A DNA stretch of 44,712 nucleotides, taken from contig CAYPZL010000019.1 of assembly GCA_964415045.1 (NCBI GenBank), positions 1-44,712 on the forward strand. Reading direction: 5' to 3'. The stretch comes from CAYPZL01 sp964415045. GTDB lineage: Bacteria; Planctomycetota; Phycisphaerae; Sedimentisphaerales; Anaerobacaceae. Positions 7,683 to 16,060 of the stretch are shown piece by piece (positions within the stretch are counted from its first letter, which is position 1; every line of letters starts with the position of its first letter). Position numbers and translations under genes: made by a program. The notes under the pieces are model-generated. The model ran no database searches. It was not told where the DNA came from and saw only the letters and a program-made list of their open reading frames with translations.

Positions 7683-9614
7683 ATGATTTTGCTCTTTCGG
7701 GCCATTCTGGTTGCGTATCTTCTGCTTTGGCTGGCGCTGCTGGCCGGGTGCATCCGAAAAAGGGAGTTTTGCCCCCTTCTGGGGACTTCGCGCGCGACGC
7801 GTCTGTTCTGGCTGGCGACGTTCGTGTTCTTCAATCCGGTTCTGACGATCCTGTATCTCATCTTCGGACAGATCCGCTCTCCTCGCGCCCGCGCCAACCG
7901 GGTTGTTCTCGTTCTCGTGCCAGTCGTGGTGCTCGTCGGATTCTTCGTGAACGTTCCCGGCCTGACGCATTTATGGATGCAGCCGTTTTTAGGCCGCTCG
8001 CCCGAGTCGGGCAAGTCGTTGCAGGCGCACCTGGCGGTCATCAAGGCCTCCACCAACACCTCGACGAGCAGCTCCAGCGCCAGCAGGGACAACAGTCGCT
8101 TAGCCTGCCGCAATATCGCGGTCGTGGTCGGAGACGATCATCCGCTGTTGCAGCGTATCGCTGCGGAACTGGTTGAGGGGCTGCAAGCCATCGTAGGCGT
8201 GGAAACCGTGGACGTTCACGGCAGCGGCGTTTTTCCCGAGAGCGGGCAGCGGGCGCCGGACATCTTCGTTCACTTGTACGACGACGGAATCGACGAGAAC
8301 CTTCTGCCTTATTCGCTGAAGCTCACCGCCGAAATCCGCGCGCTGGTGGGAAGATCGCCGCTACGCAGCCGAAGCTCCCATTTTGATACGCAGACGCCTC
8401 CGAACCTTGATTTCAACGTTCAGGTGGAGATGAGACACACCAGCACGACGGAGGGCTACGAGTCGGTGCGGTACACGCTGGCGGGTCGGAACATCGCCAA
8501 GGGCCTCGGCGAGACCATCAAGAAGCATCTCGATCAGTGGCGGGACAAGCACGGCCTGCTGCCGGAGATCCCGGCCGACTTCTACGGGACGTACAAAGCC
8601 AACGAGTTGCCCGAGCCGCTGCGGGCGTTCGATCCCGTGCCGCTGGGTTCGTACACCGGGCTGCTCAGGCACAACGAGACGTATTACCGGTTTGCAAGCG
8701 AAGGGGACGTCGTGGCGACGATGGAAAAGCTCCGCGACGACATGGAGCAACAGGGATGGAAGACGAACTCCCGCCAGCTCGAACCGCGCTTCATCGATCT
8801 GCTGTTCAAAAAGGATGACCGAAGCATCCAGATCTTCAAGTTTCGTTTGGGCCGCAGTCCCGGGCGCGAGCCTGTAATGGAAGAGGCCCCGATCTCCGTC
8901 TTCGGCGTTCACGACACGGAGTCCTTTTCTGACGATGAACGGACGGCGGCGCTGGAAGGGCTGCTCGTCGAGCCGGTGTCCATGGAACACCTGATGCTCT
9001 TCGAGCGCATGTTCGACCGGCCGCAGCGCGACAAGCTCCTGGCCGCTCTGGAGCGACAGCAACATCGCACTCTGCCTGCGGAAGTCAGGCTGGCCGAATT
9101 GTACCAGCAAAAAGACGAAACAGAAAAAGCCCGCCACGCCCTGGTTCGCGCCAGGGCGTTGCTCTGGTCCGTCCGGGACGACGCGAGTTTCAAGAGCCGC
9201 CTCAAGAGCCTGGCCAAGACGCTCGGCGACGAGACGCTCGCCGAGGCGCCGCCGACGAAGCAGGCCTTCCGGGACGTGGGCTTTATCGAGCTGACTGCCG
9301 ACGGCGAACCGTTTGAAGAGGAGGTTGGCCTCGATGTTCCGTTGGTGATGTTCTACGAGGATCAGGACGGCGAGCTGCGCACCGTCAGCCTCAGCGTCGG
9401 CCCTTCAGGCAACGAAAACGATCCGTTCCTCATACACCATATGGAACGGATGCCGCACGGGAGCAGTTGGGGTTCGCACGGCGCTTCGTCTCTGGGACGC
9501 GATCCGTGGCAGGGCCACTATTCCAAACGCATCGGCAATTTTACCCTGAACTGCAACATCACGGCGCTCGAGGACGGACAACGGTTCAAGATGTCGTGCC
9601 GGGTGCAAGAGTGA
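7683..9614 (+). CDS. Two-helix membrane protein of unknown function
   Basis: 643 residues from the ATG at 7683, chosen because tgtggagg lies at good spacing and because the protein then begins directly with a membrane segment. Upstream in-frame codons run through the terminator region and are unlikely to be translated. Two or three hydrophobic helices occupy residues 1-110 (MILLFRAILVAYLLLWLALL, then LFWLATFVFFNPVLTILYLI, then VVLVLVPVVVLVGFFVNVPG). The rest is a soluble mixed alpha/beta region, including MEKLRDDMEQQGWKTNSRQL and a helical stretch at about 440-520 (LFERMFDRPQRDKLLAALER). The C terminus is beta-rich with a His/Gly segment (HHMERMPHGSSWGSHGASS). I recognise no family. The large domain is probably extracytoplasmic. 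It stands alone between a terminator and a repeat-filled gap. Confidence 0.7.
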   Translation: MILLFRAILVAYLLLWLALLAGCIRKREFCPLLGTSRATRLFWLATFVFFNPVLTILYLIFGQIRSPRARANRVVLVLVPVVVLVGFFVNVPGLTHLWMQPFLGRSPESGKSLQAHLAVIKASTNTSTSSSSASRDNSRLACRNIAVVVGDDHPLLQRIAAELVEGLQAIVGVETVDVHGSGVFPESGQRAPDIFVHLYDDGIDENLLPYSLKLTAEIRALVGRSPLRSRSSHFDTQTPPNLDFNVQVEMRHTSTTEGYESVRYTLAGRNIAKGLGETIKKHLDQWRDKHGLLPEIPADFYGTYKANELPEPLRAFDPVPLGSYTGLLRHNETYYRFASEGDVVATMEKLRDDMEQQGWKTNSRQLEPRFIDLLFKKDDRSIQIFKFRLGRSPGREPVMEEAPISVFGVHDTESFSDDERTAALEGLLVEPVSMEHLMLFERMFDRPQRDKLLAALERQQHRTLPAEVRLAELYQQKDETEKARHALVRARALLWSVRDDASFKSRLKSLAKTLGDETLAEAPPTKQAFRDVGFIELTADGEPFEEEVGLDVPLVMFYEDQDGELRTVSLSVGPSGNENDPFLIHHMERMPHGSSWGSHGASSLGRDPWQGHYSKRIGNFTLNCNITALEDGQRFKMSCRVQE

Positions 9615-9718
9615 TAGAGCATTCGTGTCCGGCCCCGGTTCAGGGCAACCGCCCTTGCGACCAGGGACGCGGTCTGGTACTCTGTAATGCCGATCAGGGG
9701 TCAATCTCGCGCGCCGTC

Positions 9719-9820
9719 TGTCATCCTGAACGGAGCGCAGCGCGGTGAAGGGTCTGGCCTGCGACGGGGCAAGCCTTTCGTTCGATGGCCAGATCCTCCG
9801 CCTTCGGCTCAGGATGACAG
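9719..9820 (+). repeat. Dispersed MITE-like element, copy 3 (diverged)
   Basis: It begins tgtcatcctgaacggagcg and ends ctcaggatgaca, giving terminal inverted repeats (tgtcatcctga with tcaggatgaca). It is the same general class as 4541-4680 and 11615-11750 but with a different interior. It lies in the 364-base gap 9615-9978, in which I see no gene. Confidence 0.55.
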
Positions 9821-9978
9821 CGTCTCGTTGCGCGGGACTTGTCCTAAACCATGGTACTTCGTATGTACGGGAACGGTCAGTCGAAGGTGCAACAGAGGTT
9901 CGGTCGAAGACACGCGCGCATCGCGGTGGCATCCGGGCCCCGTCTTTTTGAGGAGAAGGTTTCAGGTCGCAGCCATCC

Positions 9979-11310
9979 ATGAGCAGACGTCGTTTTCTGG
10001 CCGGCACCGCCGCCATCGGCGCGGTGACCGTCGTACCGCGACACGTATTGGGAGGGCCCCGGCACACGGCGGCCAGCGAGAAGCTCAATATCGCCGGCAT
10101 CGGTTTCGGCGGAATGGGCAAGCACAACCTCCGCCAGCTCGAGACGGAGAACATCGTCGCGCTGTGCGACGTGGACCGCCGGTACGTCGCGGAACCCTGC
10201 AAGCGGTATCCGAAGGCCAAATTCTACTCGGACTTCCGGGAGATGCTGGACAAGCAGAAGGACATCGACGCAGTGATGATTGCCACGCCCGATCATACGC
10301 ACGCGGTCATCTCGATGGAGGCCATGCGCCGGGGCAAGCACGTCTATTGCCAGAAGCCTCTGACACACGACGTGTACGAGGCCCGCATGCTGGCCAAGGC
10401 CGCCAAAGAATACGGCGTGATCACGCAGATGGGAATCCAGGGACATTCGAGCGAGAGCATTCGCCTCGTGTGCGAGTGGATCTGGGACGGCGCCATCGGC
10501 GAGGTGCGCGAGGTGGACGCGTGGTGCAGCCTGTCGTATTACCCGTTTGGACACGCCTACTGGAGCTCGAAGTGGAGCCGGCGGCCCGAAGAGACGCCGC
10601 CGGTTCCGGAGACGCTCGATTGGGATCTGTGGATCGGTCCGGCGCCGTACCGGCCCTACCACCCGGCCTATCATCCCGGCGTCTGGCGCTGCTGGTGGGA
10701 TTTCGGCTGCGGCATGATGGGTGATCGCGGCGCCCACACGCTGGACTGCGTCGTCTGGTCTCTGAAATTGGGGCAGCCCACCAGCGTTGACGCGACGTCG
10801 CTGGGGATGAACCCGGATACGCATCCGCTGGCCTCGATTGTCACGTACCAGTTTCCCGCGCGCGGCACGCTGCCGCCGGTGAAGTTGACGTGGTATGAGG
10901 GTCTGCGCCCGCCGCGACCGGCCGACCTCGAGGACGGCCGGCGCATGGGACACCCCGAAGGAGGCGTCCTGTTCAAGGGCAGCAAAGGCACCCTTATGGC
11001 GGGTGTGTACGGCGAAGGGGCCAGGCTCATTCCCGAGAGCAAAATGAAGCAGTACAAGCAGCCCCCGAAGACCCTTCCCCGGGTGGAGGGCTCCCACGAG
11101 CAGGACTGGGTGCGGGCCTGCAAGAGCGGCCAGCCGGCCGGCGCGGACTTCGCCTATTCCGGACCGCTCACCGAGATCTGCCTGCTCGGCAACGTCGCCA
11201 AACGCGTGGACACCCGCATCGAGTGGGATGGGCAGGCCATGAAGGTGACCAACCTGCCCGAGGCCAATCAGTACGTGCGCACGCCGTACCGCGAAGGCTG
11301 GAGCCTGTAA
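9979..11310 (+). CDS. Tat-exported Gfo/Idh/MocA-family oxidoreductase
   Basis: 443 residues. The N terminus MSRRRFLAGTAAIGAVTVVP is a twin-arginine signal, so the enzyme is folded and exported with its cofactor. The Rossmann domain follows (LNIAGIGFGGMGKHNLRQLE, about 35-55; ALCDVDRRYV; MIATPDHTHAVISMEAMRRG). The usual EKP motif appears as QKP (YCQKPLTHDVYEA), which is common in exported planctomycete members. The C-terminal Gfo/Idh domain runs to the end and contains the substrate-side segment GDRGAHTLDCVVWSL. Family members oxidise or reduce sugars and cyclitols with NAD(P); some act as glycosidases by redox mechanisms. The substrate cannot be told. The ATG lacks a close ribosome-binding site (gaggagaagg lies about 20 bases upstream), so the exact start is somewhat uncertain, but the Tat motif supports it. 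Confidence 0.88.
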   Translation: MSRRRFLAGTAAIGAVTVVPRHVLGGPRHTAASEKLNIAGIGFGGMGKHNLRQLETENIVALCDVDRRYVAEPCKRYPKAKFYSDFREMLDKQKDIDAVMIATPDHTHAVISMEAMRRGKHVYCQKPLTHDVYEARMLAKAAKEYGVITQMGIQGHSSESIRLVCEWIWDGAIGEVREVDAWCSLSYYPFGHAYWSSKWSRRPEETPPVPETLDWDLWIGPAPYRPYHPAYHPGVWRCWWDFGCGMMGDRGAHTLDCVVWSLKLGQPTSVDATSLGMNPDTHPLASIVTYQFPARGTLPPVKLTWYEGLRPPRPADLEDGRRMGHPEGGVLFKGSKGTLMAGVYGEGARLIPESKMKQYKQPPKTLPRVEGSHEQDWVRACKSGQPAGADFAYSGPLTEICLLGNVAKRVDTRIEWDGQAMKVTNLPEANQYVRTPYREGWSL

Positions 11311-11345
11311 TCGGCGGCATGTAGGTTTCAGGTGTCCACGTCCGC

Positions 11346-11501
11346 CTACTCGTTGGGCTCGGGCGTTTCGGTCTGGGACGTCTGCGCCCCGGCGCCGCGG
11401 GTCGGTGCTGGTTTGGTCTCTTTCTTGCAACCGGATAGCGTAGTGGCCAACAGTACACCCGCCAGGGTTAACCAGACCATCGTGCGTCTCATGCGCTTCA
11501 T
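11346..11501 (-). CDS. Very small lipoprotein (51 residues)
   Basis: Reading the minus strand from the ATG at 11501 gives MKRMRRTMVWLTLAGVLLAT, then TLSGCKKE and a Pro/Thr/Glu-rich tail ending in PNE and a stop at 11346. The basic N region, hydrophobic core and lipobox LSGC (Cys25) make a convincing lipoprotein signal; the mature peptide would be only about 27 residues, disordered and anchored to a membrane. A strong ggaggtac ribosome-binding site sits six bases before the ATG. The gene is convergent with the Gfo/Idh gene, 35 bases apart. Function unknown. Confidence 0.7.
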   Translation of the reverse strand: MKRMRRTMVWLTLAGVLLATTLSGCKKETKPAPTRGAGAQTSQTETPEPNE

Positions 11502-11614
11502 CGTGCGTACCTCCAACAAATCGGGACATCTCGGACAACGGGCCTGCGCCCGCCTCTATTACCACAGACGCGCGACGAGCACGTTCATTGCAAACAAAAT
11601 CCAGACCTGCGGAA

Positions 11615-11750
11615 GCTCTGTCTCAGTTCAGTAGGGGTTGTCATGCTGAACGAAGGGAAGCATCCGGGCTGAGAAGGAGAACTCTGCATCGCGTCAAAAG
11701 GGGCATGCGGTGGCGAGATCCTTCGCTTCTGCTTCGGAGGACAAGCGACA
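11615..11750 (+). repeat. Dispersed MITE-like element, copy 2
   Basis: It starts gctctgtctcagttcagtag, continues gttgtcatgctgaacgaagg, and aligns along most of its length with the reverse complement of 4541-4680. The right end is degenerate (cttcgcttctgcttcggagg). It ends about 115 bases before an ECF sigma gene, as copy 1 does, but in the opposite orientation. It occupies most of the 363-base gap 11502-11864, where I see no gene. Confidence 0.65.
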
Positions 11751-11864
11751 GGGTACTCGCCTTGCGCGGCTTTCATCGGTTTGCTCTATCGGGCCCGGCC
11801 CCATCGGAAAAAACTTTGCCCGTCCAAAGCATAGCCGGCATCTTACTTGTTATATTGGTGGAAC

Positions 11865-12443
11865 ATGCGTGTTCTCGACGAAAGGGCCTTTTCGGTGCAG
11901 GCGGAAGACAGGTTGTTGGTATGGCGGCTCAATCGCGGCGACGCGACCGCTCTGTCGCGTGTGTACGAGAAGTACCGCGACGATCTGCTGCGGTTAGCGG
12001 CTTCGATGCTGAGCGATACCGCGACCGCCGAGGATATCGTTCACGATGTCTTCGTCCGGTTTGCGGGCTCGGCTCGGACGTTTCGCCTGACCGGCAGCCT
12101 CAAGGGCTACTTAGCCACCTGCGTGGCCAACGCCGCTCGCAACGTGCTCAAGTCGGCCTCGCGCCGGCGCGGCGTGGCGCTCGACGAGGCGATGGGGCTG
12201 GCGTGCGACGCCGACGGGCCCGAGCGCTGGATGATCGGCAGCGAACAGTTCCAGCAGGTCAGCGGCGCCATGGGGCAGTTGCCGCCCGAGCAGCGGGAGG
12301 TTGTGACCATGCACGTGTACGGCGAGATGCCGTTTCGGGAGATCGCCGGGTGGCAACAGACATCGATCAAGACCGTGCAGAGTCGGTACCGCTACGGCCT
12401 GAACAAACTGCGGTCGCTGATGAACGGTGAGGTAACGACATGA
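11865..12443 (+). CDS. ECF RNA polymerase sigma factor
   Basis: 192 residues from the ATG at 11865; an in-frame ATG at 11847 would add six residues, and neither start has a clear ribosome-binding site. Region 2 lies at about 20-85 (RGDATALSRVYEKYRDDLLR, DTATAEDIVHDVFVRF, then GSLKGYLATCVANAARNVLK). Region 4 lies at about 130-188 (GAMGQLPPEQREVVTMHVYG, then FREIAGWQQTSIKTVQSRYR). The C terminus YGLNKLRSLMNGEVTT is typical of a planctomycete ECF subgroup. It overlaps the following membrane protein gene by four bases (ATGA), so the two are translationally coupled. The region-4-only protein at 3756 belongs to the same subgroup by motif. Confidence 0.9.
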   Translation: MRVLDERAFSVQAEDRLLVWRLNRGDATALSRVYEKYRDDLLRLAASMLSDTATAEDIVHDVFVRFAGSARTFRLTGSLKGYLATCVANAARNVLKSASRRRGVALDEAMGLACDADGPERWMIGSEQFQQVSGAMGQLPPEQREVVTMHVYGEMPFREIAGWQQTSIKTVQSRYRYGLNKLRSLMNGEVTT

Positions 12444-13342
12444 AACCGCACGACAACATGGAGCGCTTGGCGAGGAACGCGTCGATTCGCACCAACGACG
12501 CAGCCAACGAGCGCATCCTGCACGAGATGCACGAGGCCTACAAACGTTCCGCTCCCGCTGAGCCCGTTTTCCGGCGGCCGGACTATTGGGGTCTCGTCTT
12601 CGAGAGCCGGGTGGCCCGGTTTGCCGCGGCCGCCGTCATCCTCCTGGCGCTGGCCACCCTCGTCGCCCAGTTCGGCGTTATGCTTACCGCCGGCAACGTC
12701 GCCTGGGCTGAGGTCACACAGCACTTCCAGTCCGTGCCGTTCTTCTACGCCTCGATCTATATGAAGAATGACGCGTTGGCCCGGCCTGCGCAGTTCGAGC
12801 TGTGGATGGCTCAAGGAGGCTACGCTCGCATGCGCGTCGGCTCGCAGGTCATCTTCGGCAAGGACGGAAAGGTGACCCGGGCGTTCGACGTTCTCCGCCG
12901 GCGAGAGACCGAGCCGAACGCCGAAGCGGCCGACTTGCTGGAGAGGCTCGATCCCCAGGGCGGATATTCCATCGAAACGGTGATCAGTTTCATCTCCGGG
13001 GGCAAACTGCTCGATGTCACCCCGTTGATGAATGCCGACGCCACCGTCCGCGAGGACCTTGTCGTTTTCGACGTGCAGTCGGACACCCATCCGGCGTGGG
13101 CGCGCATTCACGCCTTGCGCAGGAGCAAGCTGCCCGTGGGAATTCGCATTTGGGATCCGACCAGCGGAGCATGCGTGGACGCGCTGATCGATTACTCCAA
13201 GCAGATGCATGGAGTCTTCTTTGACCCGGATGCGTTCGCGGAGCAACTGAGTGAGTCGGAAACGGGGGAAACCAACCTGGCCTACATGTTTCTCAAGGAT
13301 GCCGGCGGGCGGGCCGTGACCCCCATGGATCTCGGAAGGTAG
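12440..13342 (+). CDS. Membrane anti-sigma-like protein
   Basis: 300 residues. It has a short cytoplasmic N-terminal helix region (1-55, NDAANERILHEMHEAYKRS), one transmembrane helix (about 56-80, FAAAAVILLALATLVAQFGV), then the signature NVAWAEVTQHFQSVPFFYAS, and an extracytoplasmic domain with beta-rich character (about 95-260). The layout and the VAW signature match residues 1-270 of the protein at 5337-7496, which also follows an ECF sigma gene, but here no LamG domain is attached. The ATGA overlap with the sigma gene ties the two together. Inference: it restrains the upstream sigma factor and responds to an envelope signal. No canonical zinc-finger anti-sigma motif (HxxxCxxC) is present. 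Confidence 0.7.
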   Translation: MKPHDNMERLARNASIRTNDAANERILHEMHEAYKRSAPAEPVFRRPDYWGLVFESRVARFAAAAVILLALATLVAQFGVMLTAGNVAWAEVTQHFQSVPFFYASIYMKNDALARPAQFELWMAQGGYARMRVGSQVIFGKDGKVTRAFDVLRRRETEPNAEAADLLERLDPQGGYSIETVISFISGGKLLDVTPLMNADATVREDLVVFDVQSDTHPAWARIHALRRSKLPVGIRIWDPTSGACVDALIDYSKQMHGVFFDPDAFAEQLSESETGETNLAYMFLKDAGGRAVTPMDLGR

Positions 13343-13440
13343 AATGAACGCGCTTCTTCTCCGGGTTGTTGCGCCGTCTGAGAAGGGGCCTGAATCGGCG
13401 TGTATGAAAAGGCTCTCGATTCGAAGGAAGGAAGGCTGCG

Positions 13441-14433
13441 ATGCAGGACGACAAGACAGGGAACGGTTCTGCCAACCTGGGACGGCGGGTGCTTGTTATG
13501 ATGCTGACCGTAGTTGCCGCCGGCTTCAGCGCCGCGCGCGGCGAGGAGGTCACCTATGCCGAGCGGCTGGGCTGGCCGGCGGGGACGCGGGCGGTGATCT
13601 TTCACGTGGATGACGCGGGAATGTCCCACGATTCCAACATGGGAGCGAAGAAGGCCATCGAAGATGGTGTCGCGACGTCGCTGAGTGTCATGATGCCGTG
13701 CTCGTGGGTGCCGGAATGTGCCGCCTGGCTGAAGGAGAACCGGGAGGTGGACGCGGGCGTGCACCTGACGCTGACGTCGGAGTGGAAGAACTACCGCTGG
13801 GGGCCGGTCGCCGGCAAGCCGGCCGTGCCGGGGTTGGTGGACGAGGCCGGTTGTCTCTGGCGCCGAGTCTCCGACGTCGCGACCCACGCCTCGGCCGACG
13901 AGGTGGAGACCGAGATGCGGGCCCAGGTCGACAAGGCCCTGGCCATGGGCATCCGGCCGACGCACCTCGACAGTCACATGGGGACGTGCTTCCAGCCGTC
14001 CTACATCGAACGCTACGTCAAGATCGGCATCGAGAAGAAGATCCCCGTGATGATGATCGGCGGGCACATGCAGCACATCGGCGCCGAGGCCGCTCAGTTC
14101 AAGCCCATGGTGCGCGCGCTGGCCCGGCGGCTCTGGGACGCTGGCTTGCCGGTGCTCGACGATCTCGTCACTCAACCCACGAGGGCCAAGGACTACGCAG
14201 GGCGCAAGAACGAGCTGATCGCACTGCTGCGGGACATGAAGCCGGGTGTCACGCAGATCATCGTGCATTGCACCGAGCCGACGGAGGTCTTCGCGCGCAT
14301 CTCCGGTTCGGGTGCGGCCCGCGCGGCGGAGCTGCGCCTCATGACCGATCCCGACGTCAGGTCGTTCATCGAGCGCGAAAAGATTGTCCTCACAACCTGG
14401 CGGGAGCTGCACGAACGCCGCACAAGGCAATAG
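13441..14433 (+). CDS. ChbG/YdjC-family carbohydrate deacetylase-like protein, secreted
   Basis: 330 residues. The N terminus holds a hydrophobic export segment (RRVLVMMLTVVAAGFSAARG, about 15-34). The YdjC/ChbG metal-binding motifs follow: FHVDDAGMSHDSN (Asp57-Asp58), DAGVHLTLTSEW and PTHLDSHMGT, with HCTEPTEVF near the C terminus. In this family the Asp and two His residues bind the metal and the enzyme removes acetyl groups from chito- or other oligosaccharides. Here the likely location is extracytoplasmic, unlike cytosolic E. coli ChbG, so the substrate is probably different. The ribosome-binding site is gaaggaagg. It lies 98 bases after the anti-sigma-like gene and may be part of that transcript. 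The acyl-sugar substrate is inferred only. Confidence 0.82.
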   Translation: MQDDKTGNGSANLGRRVLVMMLTVVAAGFSAARGEEVTYAERLGWPAGTRAVIFHVDDAGMSHDSNMGAKKAIEDGVATSLSVMMPCSWVPECAAWLKENREVDAGVHLTLTSEWKNYRWGPVAGKPAVPGLVDEAGCLWRRVSDVATHASADEVETEMRAQVDKALAMGIRPTHLDSHMGTCFQPSYIERYVKIGIEKKIPVMMIGGHMQHIGAEAAQFKPMVRALARRLWDAGLPVLDDLVTQPTRAKDYAGRKNELIALLRDMKPGVTQIIVHCTEPTEVFARISGSGAARAAELRLMTDPDVRSFIEREKIVLTTWRELHERRTRQ

Positions 14434-14460
14434 GTCCCATAGGACCTATAGGACCTATTG
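14428..14460 (+). terminator. Palindromic tandem hairpin after the deacetylase gene
   Basis: caataggtcc (14428-14437) pairs exactly with ggacctattg (14451-14460), with further partial repeats of the cctataggac unit between them. It overlaps the deacetylase stop codon and is followed by tgtcttttgt. It may be a weak terminator or a small repeat. Confidence 0.45.
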
Positions 14461-14487
14461 TGTCTTTTGTTCAGAAAGGGGCACGGA

Positions 14488-15270
14488 ATGTCTATCCCTT
14501 CGTACACACGGAGAAGCCGGCTGGGCTTCACGCTGTTGGAGCTGCTGGTGGTCATCTCGATCATCGCCTTGTTGCTGGCCATCCTTTTCCCGGGTCTGCG
14601 CAAGGCCAAGGAACATGCCCGGCGCGTGGCCTGCCAGAACAACCTGCACCAGGGCCTCGTGGCGGGCAACATGTACGCGGGCGATTTCGACGGCTTCCTG
14701 CCCGAAGGCAACATCATCGACAAGTCCGCGCCGGGCTACAGCAAGAGCTGGGACAGCGCCGATCTGCTGACGATGATCAACTACCAGACCATGCAGGCCT
14801 TCGGCGCCTACGGCCTGACCGAGGAGCACGCCACCTGCGAGACGGCCCGCAAGTACTTCGAGTCCACCGACGACTGGCTCAGCCCGCTGCCCGCGACCCG
14901 GCCCCTGGTCGAGACCGCCTACGTCGGCTGGATCTACTGGGGCAATCGCGGCGACTGGACCGACCGCAACACGGGCAAGAAGTACGTCACCGCGAAGAAG
15001 GTCACGGACAACCCGACCTCGAACACGCTCGTGACGTGCTTCTGCTACAATCGTTACGACGCCGTCGGCCCCGGCGGCAACTGGCCCGCGTGGTACAGCT
15101 CCCACGTCGGCGGCACGTTCCAGCACGCCGTCGGCCGACCCATGAAGCCCGAACCCGACGGCCTCGTCGTCGGCTACCTCGACGGCGCCGCCCGCTTCGT
15201 CAAGTGGAACGACCTGACGCCCAGCAACCACGAGGGCGACTACATCGTTTACTACGACCGTGACACGTAG
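14488..15270 (+). CDS. Type II secretion pseudopilin-like protein
   Basis: 260 residues from the ATG at 14488, which has gaaagggg upstream. Residues 10-40 are a class III prepilin signal with the cleavage/methylation site GFTLLELL and a hydrophobic helix (VVISIIALLLAILFPGLRKA). Gly13-Phe14 is the expected prepilin peptidase site and Glu18 the conserved Glu at +5. The remaining beta-rich globular part ends with a DG-containing segment (GLVVGYLDGAARFVKWND) typical of the many planctomycete GspG/DUF1559-like proteins. Planctomycetes encode dozens of these, usually without adjacent secretion genes, as here. Role: an inner-membrane or surface-exposed filament subunit or tethered protein. No aromatic or calcium-binding loop of true GspG is obvious. 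Confidence 0.85.
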   Translation: MSIPSYTRRSRLGFTLLELLVVISIIALLLAILFPGLRKAKEHARRVACQNNLHQGLVAGNMYAGDFDGFLPEGNIIDKSAPGYSKSWDSADLLTMINYQTMQAFGAYGLTEEHATCETARKYFESTDDWLSPLPATRPLVETAYVGWIYWGNRGDWTDRNTGKKYVTAKKVTDNPTSNTLVTCFCYNRYDAVGPGGNWPAWYSSHVGGTFQHAVGRPMKPEPDGLVVGYLDGAARFVKWNDLTPSNHEGDYIVYYDRDT

Positions 15271-15306
15271 GCATCGGAGTGACTTTCCCTGTTACGCTGC
15301 GCGCTT

Positions 15307-15501
15307 TCACAGGTTCCAGGCCCTGGCGAAGGCTTTGAAGCTGCGGTCGTAGGTGCGCTCGACCTCGTCGGGGAAGCAGCAGCCGGGCAGTTGCTTCATG
15401 GCCAGGTGGTAGCTCAGGCATTCACAGCACATGCCCTTCTTGTCGCAGCCGGGATACGAGCAGTTGCAGTGTTCCAGGTTCTTTTCCTTCTGGCATTCCA
15501 T
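15307..15501 (-). CDS. DUF6485-like cysteine-rich small protein
   Basis: 64 residues from the ATG at 15501, chosen because the codons further upstream do not look like protein and caggag lies about ten bases before it. The sequence MECQKEKNLEHCNCSYPGCD is followed by GMCCECLSYH and CCFPDEVERTYDRSFKAF. Eight of the Cys residues fall in a compact pattern that should bind one or two metal ions. This matches the DUF6485 family as I remember it: cytosolic, function unknown, frequent in anaerobes. It is separate from the adjacent minus-strand zinc-ribbon gene by 112 bases. Confidence 0.8.
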   Translation of the reverse strand: MECQKEKNLEHCNCSYPGCDKKGMCCECLSYHLAMKQLPGCCFPDEVERTYDRSFKAFARAWNL

Positions 15502-15613
15502 ACGAATCGTATCTCCTGTTGTCCAACAACAAATCGTTTTGTAGCGCGTAGGGTGAGTTCTCAACTCACGCGTCGGACTTCTTGCGCCGAACCGCGCCGG
15601 TCAAGGACCCAGC

Positions 15614-15868
15614 CTACCTGTTCCTTTTTCGTCGTTTCGTCTTCTCAAACGGGTTGCTCATGATTTTGTAGACGGTGGCGCCGCATTCGAGGCACTGCCA
15701 TTCGCGCTTTCGGCGGGCGTCGCGAATCCAGAAGATCACCCAGACGCCGGTCAGCAGCGTCAGGATCAGGTGCGGCGTGTGATTGATCCCTTGCCGACCG
15801 ACTGCCACCTGCTTGAGGCACTTGCCGCAATAGCCGCTGGCCTCCTGGAATCGACTGAACCGAAACAT
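15614..15868 (-). CDS. Small membrane protein with a zinc ribbon
   Basis: 84 residues. It begins MFRFSRFQEASGYCGKCLKQ and has one transmembrane segment (HLILTLLTGVWVIFWI, about 32-47), then REWQCLECGATVYKI and a basic tail (KTKRRKRNR). Two CxxC knuckles on either side of the membrane segment (Cys14/17 and Cys59/62) could form one zinc ribbon if the hydrophobic stretch is a hairpin or buried. Function unknown. Upstream bases taaggtagga provide a ribosome-binding site. It lies on the same strand as the DUF6485 gene. Confidence 0.65.
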   Translation of the reverse strand: MFRFSRFQEASGYCGKCLKQVAVGRQGINHTPHLILTLLTGVWVIFWIRDARRKREWQCLECGATVYKIMSNPFEKTKRRKRNR

Positions 15869-16060
15869 CCTTGAATTCCTACCTTACCCAAGACTCCATG
15901 GTGCGCCCCCCAGGGGGCGAGCACGCGTATCACCGCCCGGCCCAACCACCGAGGCAGGGGCATATTCTGCTCGCCGCACCCCCGCAACGCAAGCCCAAAA
16001 GCCATCGCCGCCGCCCGTGACATCGGCCCCGCCGGAAATTGGCTTTGTTTTGCGTTTCGC

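Noticed and set aside
6204..7970. Long minus-strand open frame (588 codons) opposite the LamG protein gene and beyond
   Set aside because: It mirrors the GC-rich coding strand, has no recognisable domain or ribosome-binding site, and crosses the terminator. A shadow of the real plus-strand genes.
9877..11565. Minus-strand open frame of 562 codons opposite the Gfo/Idh gene
   Set aside because: Antisense shadow; low-complexity Arg/His/Gly-rich text without family features. The only real minus-strand gene here is the small lipoprotein at 11346-11501, in another frame.
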